A stretch of DNA of 17,133 nt, taken from the NCBI GenBank assembly GCA_900541895.1, contig UWSI01000036.1, positions 1-17,133 on the forward strand, read 5' to 3'. Every line of letters starts with the position of its first letter. Within the stretch, counting starts at the first letter, position 1. Of this stretch, positions 1-7,395 are shown piece by piece. The notes under the pieces were generated by a model that did not search any database, was not told where the DNA came from, and saw only the letters and a program-made list of their open reading frames with translations. The stretch comes from an uncultured Actinomyces sp. (GTDB lineage Bacteria > Actinomycetota > Actinomycetes > Actinomycetales > Actinomycetaceae). The translations under genes and the position numbers were made by a program.

Positions 1-26
1 GTGAACTGGACACCGGGCGTCGTCAT
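1..26 (-). CDS. Start of a minus-strand gene cut by the window edge
   Basis: Only eight codons are visible, reading MTTPGVQF before the window ends. The start is supported by a GAAAGG ribosome binding site (reverse complement of 34-39) seven bases upstream of the ATG. It lies downstream of the TM2 gene's terminator on the same strand, so it should have its own promoter between about 30 and 160, where I see no convincing -35/-10 pair. Nothing can be said about function. A plus-strand open frame over 1-132 is the competing reading but has no start signal inside the window. Confidence 0.4.
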
Positions 27-161
27 GGGAAAGCCTTTCGATAAACGTGGGGGGCTGAAATGGCCTTACGGGTACAGAGTAGCGTACGTTCGGCATTCAG
101 CGGTAACCGGTCCACCCCCGAAACGTCCCTGATCGATCCCGGACTGCTCCTCCCGGATCCA

Positions 162-200
162 TAAAAGGCGCGGGGTCCGGCGTGATGCCAGGCCCCGCGC
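162..200 (-). terminator. Rho-independent terminator after the TM2 gene
   Basis: Read on the minus strand, an 11-base arm GCGCGGGGCCT pairs with GGACCCCGCGC with one weak pair, around a short loop, and is followed by CTTTTAT. It begins about 43 bases after the TM2 stop codon, which fits termination of that gene. The plus strand has no T-run after the hairpin, so it looks one-directional. Confidence 0.75.
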
Positions 201-242
201 ATGAAGTTGTTAGCGCACGCTCACTGTGCGCGCGAACACAAC

Positions 243-539
243 TCAGACGGTGGGAACGCCATTGGCGTCCTTCTCGTAGATCCACTTACCCATGAGGGTC
301 ATGATGGCGACGACGAGCAGAACGACGGCCCACGCGTAGTAGAGCAGGCCGAAGATGGTCGAGATGAAGCCAAGATTGAGGACGTTCGGCACCACGAACA
401 CGAGGGAGATGACGATCTTGTAGATGGCGTACTGGTTGTAGCCGCGGTAGAAGTCACCGATGCCGAATCCGCCGAGGAACAGGTTGAGGAGGCCAGCGAT
501 GACGCGAGACTTACCCTCGGCGGGCGCGTTGGGTGACGG
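243..539 (-). pseudogene. TM2-domain membrane protein, 5' end missing
   Basis: The frame encodes 98 residues starting at PSPNAPAEGKSRVIAGL and ending GKWIYEKDANGVPTV. The segment GLLNLFLGGFGIGDFYRGY is the recognisable TM2 signature: a first membrane hairpin, with glycines and an aspartate before FYRGY. One or two strongly hydrophobic segments follow (KIVISLVFVVPNVL and LLYYAWAVVLLVVAIMTL). TM2 proteins are small inner-membrane proteins of unclear role; actinobacterial ones usually carry a Pro/Gln-rich cytosolic N-terminus. Here the frame is closed by TAG at 542-540 with no ATG, GTG or TTG before the TM2 core, and the adjoining DNA is the start of mutY. The gene is therefore decapitated, by deletion in the genome or by a false join in the assembly. 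The body is uninterrupted, so the loss looks recent. Function in the cell is unknown. Confidence 0.7.
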
Positions 540-1456
540 CTAAGCTACCTCTTGTGCCAACCCCAAATTACGAGATGCTTCGCGCCCCGATCCTCGCGTG
601 GTACGAGCTCCATCGCCGCGAACTCCCCATGCGCGCCGATGATGTTTCCCCGTGGGGCACTCTTGTTTTTGAGGTCATGAGCCAGCAAACCCCCATCCCG
701 CGCGTGCAGCCAATTTGGGAGCGGTGGATGAGGCTGTGGCCAACTCCTGCGGATTTCGCTGCCGCTTCCCCTGCCGAGGCCTTAGTTGAGTGGGCACACC
801 TTGGCTATCCCTCGCGGGCGCTGCGGCTTCGTGACTGCGCGCAGGTTATTGTGCGCGAGTGGGGTGGCGAAGTTCCCGATAGCTACGAGGCCCTGCTGGC
901 CTTGCCGGGGATCGGCCCCTATACCGCAAGTGCTCTTGCCTCCTTCCAATTCCACGAGCGCATCCCCGTCCTTGATACGAATATTCGCCGAGTGTTTGCG
1001 CGCATCTGCGACGGGGTCGAGTTTGCGCGACGTTCCACACCTTCGCGCTCCGAGTTCGCAGCTGCGATACAGTGGCTTCCCAAGGACGGCGCAGAATGTG
1101 CAGTGTGGAATGTGGCGATCATGGAGTTTGGCGCACTGGTCTGCACCCAGCGCTCCCCCAAGTGTGCGGGGTGCCCGATGCGCACAAACTGCGCATGGGC
1201 GGGCGCCGGTTTCCCACCCGCCGAGGTGCGGCCTCGTGGTCAAGCGTGGAAGGGAACTGACCGGCAGGCTCGGGGACGGGTGATGGCAGCTTTGCGGCGC
1301 TCTCCCGAGGGGATCTCCATTGACGAGGCCGTGGCTGCGGCACGCTTGAAAGGTGCGGATCCGGAGCAGGCTCCTCGCGTCATTGAGGCTCTGATACGCG
1401 ATGGCCTGGTTGCCGAAGAGGTGGCAACCAGGCACATCACACTTCCTCGGGAGTGA
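533..1456 (+). CDS. mutY: A/G-specific adenine glycosylase MutY
   Basis: Base-excision repair glycosylase that removes adenine mispaired with 8-oxoguanine. The 307-residue protein shows the catalytic Glu47 in FEVMSQQTP, the helix-hairpin-helix LPGIGPYTA (124-132), catalytic Asp148 in IPVLDTNIRRVFAR, and the 4Fe-4S ligands Cys204, 211, 214 and 220 with spacing Cx6Cx2Cx5C. After the cluster, about 85 residues form a different, helix-rich tail instead of the NUDIX-like 8-oxoG recognition domain of E. coli MutY; short MutY proteins are common in actinobacteria. The usual LPWR near the N-terminus reads LPMR (Met33). The GTG at 533 is the longest start, but neither it nor the ATG at 575 (in GAGATGCTT) has a good ribosome binding site. 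The first 14 residues are therefore uncertain, and the upstream DNA is the truncated TM2 gene. It converges with the sugar permease gene. Confidence 0.92.
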   Translation: MTAKLPLVPTPNYEMLRAPILAWYELHRRELPMRADDVSPWGTLVFEVMSQQTPIPRVQPIWERWMRLWPTPADFAAASPAEALVEWAHLGYPSRALRLRDCAQVIVREWGGEVPDSYEALLALPGIGPYTASALASFQFHERIPVLDTNIRRVFARICDGVEFARRSTPSRSEFAAAIQWLPKDGAECAVWNVAIMEFGALVCTQRSPKCAGCPMRTNCAWAGAGFPPAEVRPRGQAWKGTDRQARGRVMAALRRSPEGISIDEAVAAARLKGADPEQAPRVIEALIRDGLVAEEVATRHITLPRE

Positions 1457-1484
1457 GGAAGGGGCTGGACCCTGGAGGGTAGGC
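1457..1484. other. Short convergent gap with a weak hairpin
   Basis: Only 28 bases separate mutY from the convergent permease gene. They contain the inverted repeat ACCCT-GG-AGGGT, nested in a looser pairing of GGGCT with AGCCC that reaches the permease stop codon. There is no T-run on either strand. It may act as a weak two-way transcription barrier, but I cannot call it a proper terminator. Confidence 0.3.
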
Positions 1485-2345
1485 CTAGCCCTTGACTGCT
1501 CCTGCCATTGCGAAACTTCCTCCGGAAACTTTCTGCATGATTGCGTACAGAACCAAAGCCGGGCTGGAATAGATCACCGCGAATGCGGCAAGCTTTCCAT
1601 AAACAACGGCTCCGTGAGTTCCGAAGAACTGGTAAATAGCGACGGCAGCTGGCTGAATATCCGGATCAGTCGTCAAGATGAAGGGAACGAAGAAGTTCCC
1701 CCAGGTCGCGGTGAATATGAAGATAAAGACGACCAACAGACCGGGTTTCATCAGGGGAAGAACAATGGTTCGCAGCGCTTTGAGTGCGCTGGCACCATCG
1801 ACCCAGGCTGCTTCTTCAAGAGACACAGGGACAGAGTCCATGAAGTTCTTGAGCATCCACACGGCCATGGGCAGTGAGGTTGCAGTCATGAAGCAGATGA
1901 TGCCGGGCATCGAATCGATCAGATCGAGGCTGACGAAGAGCGAGTACACGGGAACCATCAGTGCCGTAATGGGCAAGCAGGTTCCGAAAAGAATCGTGTA
2001 CATAAATCCGCGAGCGAAACGACTCTTGTAACGAGAAAGCGGGTAGGCCGCGAGCGCACCGACGACAACGGTCAATATGGCCGTTCCAAAGGAGAGGATC
2101 GCAGAATTCCACAGAGGAAGCCAGGTTCGATCAAATGTCGCGATATCCGTGTAATTCTCGGTCGTGAAATGCTCAGGAACACTCAGGGAGACGGTTGCCG
2201 TTGGGTTGAAGGAGGCAAAGAGCACCCACGCCAATGGAATCAGGAATGAAATTCCGATCAATGCCAAGACGATGCTTGAGATCAAGCGAACCGTTTTCTC
2301 ACGCGGATTAGCAACGGAGGGGATTTCCTTAGCTTGCGTAGCCAT
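1485..2345 (-). CDS. CUT1 sugar ABC transporter permease (MalG-type)
   Basis: 286-residue inner-membrane permease, the last gene of the importer operon. The N-terminal helix (about 20-46, LISSIVLALIGISFLIPLAWV) is followed by five further hydrophobic segments. The EAA loop that docks the ATPase is clear at 177-202 (EEAAWVDGASALKALR through LPLMKPG), and the short cytosolic C-terminus ends QKVSGGSFAMAGAVKG, as in MalG-type permeases. The start ATG shares one base with the preceding permease's stop (TGATG), so translation is almost certainly coupled. Family and role are solid; the sugar cannot be read from the sequence. No ATPase gene lies downstream, since mutY converges here. The ATP-binding subunit must come from elsewhere, as is usual for CUT1 importers served by a shared MsmK/MalK-like ATPase. 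Confidence 0.93.
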   Translation of the reverse strand: MATQAKEIPSVANPREKTVRLISSIVLALIGISFLIPLAWVLFASFNPTATVSLSVPEHFTTENYTDIATFDRTWLPLWNSAILSFGTAILTVVVGALAAYPLSRYKSRFARGFMYTILFGTCLPITALMVPVYSLFVSLDLIDSMPGIICFMTATSLPMAVWMLKNFMDSVPVSLEEAAWVDGASALKALRTIVLPLMKPGLLVVFIFIFTATWGNFFVPFILTTDPDIQPAAVAIYQFFGTHGAVVYGKLAAFAVIYSSPALVLYAIMQKVSGGSFAMAGAVKG

Positions 2346-3286
2346 CAGTCCACCTCCGGCTTCAAGGCGCGAATGTATACCAGAGCAAAGAGCGCACCCA
2401 GCACAATGGTCACCGTGGCAATCGCCGTACCGTAGCCAATCAGAGAGTTCTTAAAGGCTTCTTGGTAGGCCATGACCGGCAGGGTTGTCGACTGAGTTCC
2501 CGGGCCGCCGCCCGTCATCACCCACAGGAGCGTAAAGACGCCCAGGGTTTGAAGGGTGGTAAGGAGCAGGTTGGTGGAGATGGACCCCTTGATCATGGGA
2601 AGGGTGACAAAGAAAAATCGCTGCCATCCTCTTGCTCCATCGACTTTTGCCGCTTCTTGGATTTCCGGCGGAACCTCAGCTAGAGCCGCGGAATACACCA
2701 TCATTGAGAAGGCCGTACCCCGCCATATATTGGCTATGATGACCGAGAACATGGGGAAAGTCAGGAGCCAGGTTGTTCCGCCGAGGCCGATGTAACTGAG
2801 CAGGACGTTGAGAGTTCCGTCAGTAGAGAAGAAAGCATAGAGCGCGAAGGCAGCGACAATTTCGGGCATAACCCAGGCGATGACAACAACGCCACCGACA
2901 AGTGTGGAAAGGATCTTCGGCGCCTTACGCATGAGCATTGCCAAGGCCAGACCCAAGATGTTCTGGCCGATAACCGCTGATGCAAAGACAAAGATCACGG
3001 TCAGCAGGACTGCTTTCCAGAATGCATTACTGGTCAGCAGTTCCGCATAGTTTTCGAGGCCGACAAATTCGGGGTTTGCGGCTTTGTAGCCCGAGAGGGC
3101 GGCATTGGTCAAAGACCCATATACCGAATATGCAATGGGACCGACGAGGAACACCGCCATAAGAGCAACTGCTGGAAACAGCAGGCCCATTCGGCCCATT
3201 TGGCGGGCGATGCGAGAAATCAGTGTCTCGTGTCGCCCGCCAAGGGTCGCAGTGCTCTCGGTCCCCACACGAACCGAGGTGGACAT
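2345..3286 (-). CDS. CUT1 sugar ABC transporter permease (MalF-type)
   Basis: 313-residue inner-membrane permease paired with the MalG-type subunit. The N-terminus is cytosolic and polar (1-33), followed by a first helix GLLFPAVALMAVFLVGPIAYSVY and five more hydrophobic segments. The EAA loop is at 211-234 (EAAKVDGARGWQRFFFVTLP), and VTGGGP-like sequence (WVMTGGGPGTQS) lies before the last helices, as is common in this family. I start it at the ATG one base after the binding-protein stop (TAA-C-ATG). A ten-residue longer frame begins inside the binding-protein gene and is less likely. The close spacing implies coupled translation with the lipoprotein gene, and a weak GAAG lies four bases before the ATG. 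Confidence 0.92.
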   Translation of the reverse strand: MSTSVRVGTESTATLGGRHETLISRIARQMGRMGLLFPAVALMAVFLVGPIAYSVYGSLTNAALSGYKAANPEFVGLENYAELLTSNAFWKAVLLTVIFVFASAVIGQNILGLALAMLMRKAPKILSTLVGGVVVIAWVMPEIVAAFALYAFFSTDGTLNVLLSYIGLGGTTWLLTFPMFSVIIANIWRGTAFSMMVYSAALAEVPPEIQEAAKVDGARGWQRFFFVTLPMIKGSISTNLLLTTLQTLGVFTLLWVMTGGGPGTQSTTLPVMAYQEAFKNSLIGYGTAIATVTIVLGALFALVYIRALKPEVD

Positions 3287-3287
3287 G

Positions 3288-4655
3288 TTACTTCGCCGCT
3301 TCGATGTTCTTCTCACCGACGATCTTTACCAAGCCCTCGTCATAGGCCTTTGCGGCCTGTTCGGGGGTCTGTTCCTTGGTGACCACAGATTCGGTGGCCG
3401 TCTGGATATTCGTGGAGATCTGCGGGTAGTCGGGAGTTGCAGGGCGGAAGTGCGTGTACTGGACGATTCCAGCGAAGAACTCGAAGGAGGGGTTGGCCTT
3501 GAGGTACTCAGGGTCAGAGACGATATCCTTTCGGACGGCAATCGCGGAAGTTGCGATGGAGTACTGCAGGGAGCCCTTCTTGTTCAGAGCGGTCTTAACG
3601 AAGTCAGCTGCCAGTTCGGGATCCTTGGTCTGGGATCCAACAGAGAGCACCCAGCCACCGGAGAGCGTGGTGAATCCGGGTTCTTGCCCCTTCTGAGTCG
3701 GCATCTTTGCCAGACCGATGGTTTCTTGCCATTCGGGCCACTTGGTCTCATCCTTCATCCACACGTAGGGAAGCCAAGAACCATCGATATCGATGGCGAG
3801 CTTACCCTTGGGGAGAAGTTCAGTGGACACGCGGGTACCGACTGCCTTGTCCAGTGCGACATCGTTGGAGGGGGTCAGACCCTCGGAGTATACGGTCTGG
3901 TAGAAGGTTAAAGCGTCCTTAAAGCCTTGGGAGCCACTGATCCACTTGTTGGTGTCGGTGTTGTACAGGGTGTCCTGAGTTCCGTAGAGCAGCATTTCAA
4001 AGCCCTGCATAGTGGTCTGTTCACCACCGGCGCGACCCGCATAGATGTTCATGGGGATGACGTCGGGCACCTTTTCCTTGATGGTGCGGGCTGCGGAAAG
4101 CAGATCATCCCAGCTCTTGGGCTGCCAATCGGTCGGCAGACCGGCCTGCTCGAAGATCTTCTTGTTGAAGTAGATACCGCGAGTATCGGTGCCGAAGGGA
4201 ACACCGTAGAGCTTGCCATCCATGCCCTTTGCACCCTGAGTCGAGCTTTCGGGGTACTGGCTCCACTCATCCCAGTTCTTCACGTACTGGTCGATGGGGA
4301 GCAGGTATCCGGCTGCAGCATCGCTCATGACCTGGAAGGTGTCTTCATAGATGATGTCGGGAGCCTTGGACTTCGACTTATTCATCAGCGCAAGCTTGGT
4401 GAAGTACTGGTCTGCTTCGGCTTCAACGGGCTGAAGATCGATGGTGACATCCTTGTGGGTTGACTCGAATTCTTCCTTCGCGCGCTTCATGAAGTCTTCA
4501 ACCTGCGGGAAAGATGAGGTCTTGTAGTAGGTAACGACAAGTGATTTTCCTTCTGAGCTTCCAGAAGCTGCCTTGCCCTTGGATCCAGAGCACGCTGTCA
4601 GTCCCACGGCGGCAATGCCCAGAACTGCAACGGCGGCGAGTGCACGACGTGCCAT
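3288..4655 (-). CDS. Sugar-binding lipoprotein of the ABC importer
   Basis: 455-residue family-1 extracellular solute-binding protein. The signal peptide ends in the lipobox LTAC with Cys22, followed by a Gly/Ser-rich linker, so it should be lipid-anchored outside the membrane. The body has features typical of CUT1 binding proteins: APDIIYEDT, YGVPFGTDTRGIYFNKKIFEQAGLP, a central GKLAIDIDGSW and GGWVLSVGSQTKDPELAADFVK. The ATG is preceded by a strong AAAGGAGAG site. It is the first gene of the operon, and the long upstream region (4656-4994) carries the promoter. The substrate is probably an oligosaccharide or glycoside, but no adjacent glycosidase betrays which one. Confidence 0.92.
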   Translation of the reverse strand: MARRALAAVAVLGIAAVGLTACSGSKGKAASGSSEGKSLVVTYYKTSSFPQVEDFMKRAKEEFESTHKDVTIDLQPVEAEADQYFTKLALMNKSKSKAPDIIYEDTFQVMSDAAAGYLLPIDQYVKNWDEWSQYPESSTQGAKGMDGKLYGVPFGTDTRGIYFNKKIFEQAGLPTDWQPKSWDDLLSAARTIKEKVPDVIPMNIYAGRAGGEQTTMQGFEMLLYGTQDTLYNTDTNKWISGSQGFKDALTFYQTVYSEGLTPSNDVALDKAVGTRVSTELLPKGKLAIDIDGSWLPYVWMKDETKWPEWQETIGLAKMPTQKGQEPGFTTLSGGWVLSVGSQTKDPELAADFVKTALNKKGSLQYSIATSAIAVRKDIVSDPEYLKANPSFEFFAGIVQYTHFRPATPDYPQISTNIQTATESVVTKEQTPEQAAKAYDEGLVKIVGEKNIEAAK

Positions 4656-4756
4656 TGAACTCTCCTTTGATAGTTCAGTAACTTCCTTCGGTTTGCCTGC
4701 GGCTTCACTGTCGCCGGCTTCCCCGCGCCCCTATGACACGGAAGTCCTTGGTGTGA

Positions 4757-4776
4757 ATTGTATTACTACGTAGAAA
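4757..4776 (-). promoter_or_regulatory. Candidate promoter and LacI-like operator of the sugar importer
   Basis: On the minus strand TACAAT (4762-4757) makes a good -10 hexamer, about 100 bases before the binding-protein ATG; no good -35 is seen at the usual distance. Immediately upstream, TTTCTACGTAGTAA (4776-4763) is a 14-base palindrome with a central CG and one mismatched pair, the shape typical of LacI-family sugar regulators. A repressor there would cover the promoter. No LacI gene lies in the window. Call based on pattern only. Confidence 0.4.
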
Positions 4777-4831
4777 CGGCTTTCCAGCCCCCGATGATTA
4801 CACTTCGGTCACGATCAAGACAAAGTTCCCT

Positions 4832-4863
4832 GAATATTTGGTGAGCGAATATTTGCAGCTCAC
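4832..4863. repeat. Paired GAATATTTG direct repeats within an inverted repeat
   Basis: GAATATTTG occurs at 4832-4840 and again at 4847-4855, 15 bases apart centre to centre. GTGAGC (4841-4846) between the copies pairs with GCTCAC (4858-4863) after the second. The block sits about 60-100 bases upstream of the proposed importer promoter. It could bind a regulator, but the protein is unknown. Confidence 0.45.
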
Positions 4864-4875
4864 AGGGCATATAGA

Positions 4876-4916
4876 GAGGGGTGCAACGCCAGCACACTGC
4901 CGACGTTGCACCCCTC
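4876..4916 (-). terminator. Strong hairpin, probable terminator of the MFS operon
   Basis: GAGGGGTGCAACG (4876-4888) pairs perfectly with CGTTGCACCCCTC (4904-4916) around a 15-base loop. On the minus strand it follows the MFS stop codon by about 80 bases and is followed by TCTATAT, a poor T-tract. It should separate the MFS operon from the importer operon downstream, though a stabilising or attenuating hairpin is possible. Confidence 0.55.
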
Positions 4917-4994
4917 AATCGTTAAGACTAGGTTCCTCACTGAATTCCCACTAATAGTGAGAAAAACACCCGGGGGAAACCAATGTCCCGACAA

Positions 4995-6407
4995 TCACTT
5001 ACTACCGACCTCGTAGGACATATCTTCCAACTCGACTCCACGAGTTTCAGGAATGAACTTGACGACCAGCCAGATCAAGATCGCTCCCACAACTGCGTAG
5101 GAGAAGTAAGTTCCCGACAGACCAAATGCACCCTTGAGAACGGGGAATAAGAAGGTCACCAACATGCCGCCAATCCAGTTCGCAGCTGTCGCCAGGCCTA
5201 GACCAGCAGTGCGGATTTGGTTCGGGAAAACTTCACCGAGGAACACCCAGAGTACAACTCCCCAGGTTCCACAGAAGACGATGTAGACCATGTGTGCTGC
5301 AATGAGTGCGAAGTAAGCCCATGCCATCGGCAGTTGGAGGTTACCTTCTGCAGTCAGGGTTCCCTGTGCAAATGCAATGGCAGCAGCAACCATGAACATA
5401 AACATTCCAACGGCGCCCCACAGCAGAAGGGGACGACGACCAACCTTATCGATAACACTCATACCGAAAACGGTCATTCCGATACCGATCACGGAAGTGA
5501 CAACCGGAATGAACACAGAGATATTTCCAGTAAAACCAACCGTCGACCACAGGTCCGTTGCATACAGAAGGATGTTGTTGATACCTGCCATCTGGATTAG
5601 GAAGCCAAACGCAACGGCGATCCAAACAATAGGCTTCAAGCCAAATTTCTTATCAAAAAGATCCGAAACGCGCGGTCGGTGTTCCGAAAGCGAAGCTCGA
5701 ATTTCCTTGATGCGCTCGACAGGATGTGCATCAGCACCAACCTCAACAATGATTTTCTGCGCTTCTTCAGTCTTCCCAATCGAAACCAAGTAACGCGGAG
5801 ACTCGGGCAGAGTGAGGGCCATAACACCGTAGAGAACCGCAGGAAGGAGTTCAGACATAAACATCCAGCGCCACGTGTGGAGTCCAAACCATGCAACAGA
5901 CTCGGCAGAACCTGTGACCTGAACCAAGATGTAGTTTGAAATGAACGCACCAAAAATACCGAAGGCAATGGCAAGCTGTTGGAGCGTTCCCAGACGACCA
6001 CGCTTATCGGCAGGCGCCACTTCAGCGATGTACGCGGGGCCAATAACTGCAGAAATTCCAACGCCAAAACCACCCAGAAGTCGCCACAGCACAAGTGCTG
6101 TCAACGAGAAGGAAAGACCCGACATCAACGCTGAGATCGAGTAGAGGATGGATGCGAAGACCATGACACGAACACGGCCAAAACGGTTGGATGCAGGACC
6201 CGCAAACCAAGCACCGATCGCTGCTCCAAGGCTAACAATGGATACGACCAGACCTGTTTGCCAGGTCGTTAGGCCAAATCCCACTTCTGCACCGGTAAAT
6301 GCTGCGATTGCTCCGTTAATGACTGCAACGTCAAAACCGAAGAGGAATCCGCCCAGTGCCGCGGCAATCGCAACGCCCCAAAGCCGTCGTGTCTGATTGC
6401 TCGACAT
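4995..6407 (-). CDS. MFS sugar porter family transporter
   Basis: 470-residue twelve-helix transporter, probably a sugar/proton symporter in the cytoplasmic membrane. Family marks include GGFLFGFDVAVINGA in helix 1 (19-33), NRFGRVRV in the loop 2-3 (74-81), PESPRYLV at the end of helix 6 (201-208), QMAGINNILLYATDLW in helix 7 (272-287), DKVGRRPLL in loop 8-9 (320-328) and the C-terminal PETRGVELEDM. I start it at the ATG with AAAGGA seven bases upstream. This ATG lies one base after the stop of the esterase gene (TGA-A-ATG), so it is translationally coupled. A frame starting eight codons earlier overlaps the esterase and lacks a ribosome binding site. It is the third gene of the hydrolase-esterase-porter operon; the substrate is not evident. 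Confidence 0.93.
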   Translation of the reverse strand: MSSNQTRRLWGVAIAAALGGFLFGFDVAVINGAIAAFTGAEVGFGLTTWQTGLVVSIVSLGAAIGAWFAGPASNRFGRVRVMVFASILYSISALMSGLSFSLTALVLWRLLGGFGVGISAVIGPAYIAEVAPADKRGRLGTLQQLAIAFGIFGAFISNYILVQVTGSAESVAWFGLHTWRWMFMSELLPAVLYGVMALTLPESPRYLVSIGKTEEAQKIIVEVGADAHPVERIKEIRASLSEHRPRVSDLFDKKFGLKPIVWIAVAFGFLIQMAGINNILLYATDLWSTVGFTGNISVFIPVVTSVIGIGMTVFGMSVIDKVGRRPLLLWGAVGMFMFMVAAAIAFAQGTLTAEGNLQLPMAWAYFALIAAHMVYIVFCGTWGVVLWVFLGEVFPNQIRTAGLGLATAANWIGGMLVTFLFPVLKGAFGLSGTYFSYAVVGAILIWLVVKFIPETRGVELEDMSYEVGSK

Positions 6408-6408
6408 T

Positions 6409-7389
6409 TCAGTTCCTTTCTGAATTTTCACTCATAAAACGAGTCATGAGTATTTGGATTTCTGCCCACGTCACTGAGTCCGGAAGCGAGAGCGACCCGT
6501 GGAAGGTACCCGCGAACATGTGCAATTCTGAGATGCAACCAGCGGAAACTAGGCCGGTCGCAAGTGATATTCCTTCATCGCGCAACGGATCAACCGGATT
6601 GACCACGATGAGCGCAGGAGGGAACCCCTTTTCTTTAAAGACTGGGCTTGGTACAGGGAAAGCCGCCGTTTTCAGCGCAGACGGAATCTCCTCGACTTCT
6701 CCATTACCTTCTACACCTAGGGGAAGACCATAGAAATGGCGCCAAGAATCGACCGCTGCTCGTCGCGTCCAGATGGGGCCATCAGCAAACAATGTGCTTG
6801 AAGGAGTTGCCAAATCAGGATCGATGCATGGCTCTAGCAGAATGATCCCTCTGATTGCAGATGCCAAAGCATTCTTAGCTTCTACATGCCCATTATTTTG
6901 ATTCTTCTCACCGACCCCAAAGATTCGCGAAACCATTGAGTACGCGAGGCCAGCCCCAGCAGAGTCCCCGAAAATGAAAATTCCTCGATGCTCTCCAAAG
7001 CGTTGAACCGCTTCCTTGAGGGAAGAAATACAGTCATCAACAGCCGCCGGGAAGGGGTATTCAGGAGCTAGACGATATTCGGGAGAGATAACAATCGCTC
7101 CAAACCGACTGGCCAACTCATCGTTCTTCACGTCGTCAAAAGCCGCGCGGCCTGCGACGTAGCCGCCACCGTGAATAGAAACTAACAGCGGTGCATCATC
7201 GGACACACCCTTCGGAATAAAAGCGCGCCCTAGGGAGGTGACTTCCAACGTGTTTTCAGGATCATATGGCGCGGCTAGCAGAGCATCTCCACCTGCCCTC
7301 ATGGCACTCAGATCCCACGTTGTTTGTTCAGGGGTCGCCTCAATTACTGGCAAAAGCTCGGGACGAATGAAATAAGGAGCTTCACACAT
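6409..7389 (-). CDS. HSL-type alpha/beta-hydrolase (esterase)
   Basis: 326-residue cytosolic serine hydrolase of the alpha/beta-hydrolase fold-3 (hormone-sensitive-lipase, family IV) type; no signal peptide. The oxyanion-hole HGGG is at 73-76 (SIHGGGYVAG), YRLAPEYPFPA follows at 105-115, the nucleophile is Ser143 in GDSAGAG, the likely acid is Asp267 in NPVDPLRDEG, and the base is His297 in AGTFHGS. The triad is therefore complete and the enzyme should be active on short acyl or acetyl esters. It starts six bases after the upstream hydrolase stop and is followed directly by the sugar porter, which suggests the ester it cleaves enters through that porter. Substrate is inferred from context only. 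Confidence 0.88.
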   Translation of the reverse strand: MCEAPYFIRPELLPVIEATPEQTTWDLSAMRAGGDALLAAPYDPENTLEVTSLGRAFIPKGVSDDAPLLVSIHGGGYVAGRAAFDDVKNDELASRFGAIVISPEYRLAPEYPFPAAVDDCISSLKEAVQRFGEHRGIFIFGDSAGAGLAYSMVSRIFGVGEKNQNNGHVEAKNALASAIRGIILLEPCIDPDLATPSSTLFADGPIWTRRAAVDSWRHFYGLPLGVEGNGEVEEIPSALKTAAFPVPSPVFKEKGFPPALIVVNPVDPLRDEGISLATGLVSAGCISELHMFAGTFHGSLSLPDSVTWAEIQILMTRFMSENSERN

Positions 7390-7395
7390 CTTTGA

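Larger units (their letters stand above)
4656..4994. other. 339-base intergenic control region between two sugar operons
   Basis: No gene is visible here. From the importer side outward it holds the AAAGGAGAG ribosome binding site, a candidate -10 with an overlapping palindrome (4757-4776), two direct copies of GAATATTTG inside a GTGAGC/GCTCAC inverted repeat (4832-4863), and a 13-bp perfect hairpin (4876-4916). A looser inverted repeat CTCACT/AGTGAG (4936-4961) lies near the end of the MFS gene. The leader of the importer mRNA would be about 90-100 bases if the proposed -10 is used. Confidence 0.6.

Noticed and set aside
1..132. Plus-strand open frame of 43 codons at the left edge
   Set aside because: It has no start signal in the window and resembles nothing I know. 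The minus-strand ATG at 26 with a GAAAGG ribosome site is a better explanation.
201..536. Plus-strand 111-codon frame rich in Asp, Glu and His
   Set aside because: It is antisense to the TM2 gene, whose protein is clearly recognisable; the composition is that of a reverse-strand shadow.
1485..4655. Missing ATPase gene taken as a broken ABC transporter
   Set aside because: CUT1 importers commonly share one ATPase encoded elsewhere; the three genes present are intact and tightly spaced.
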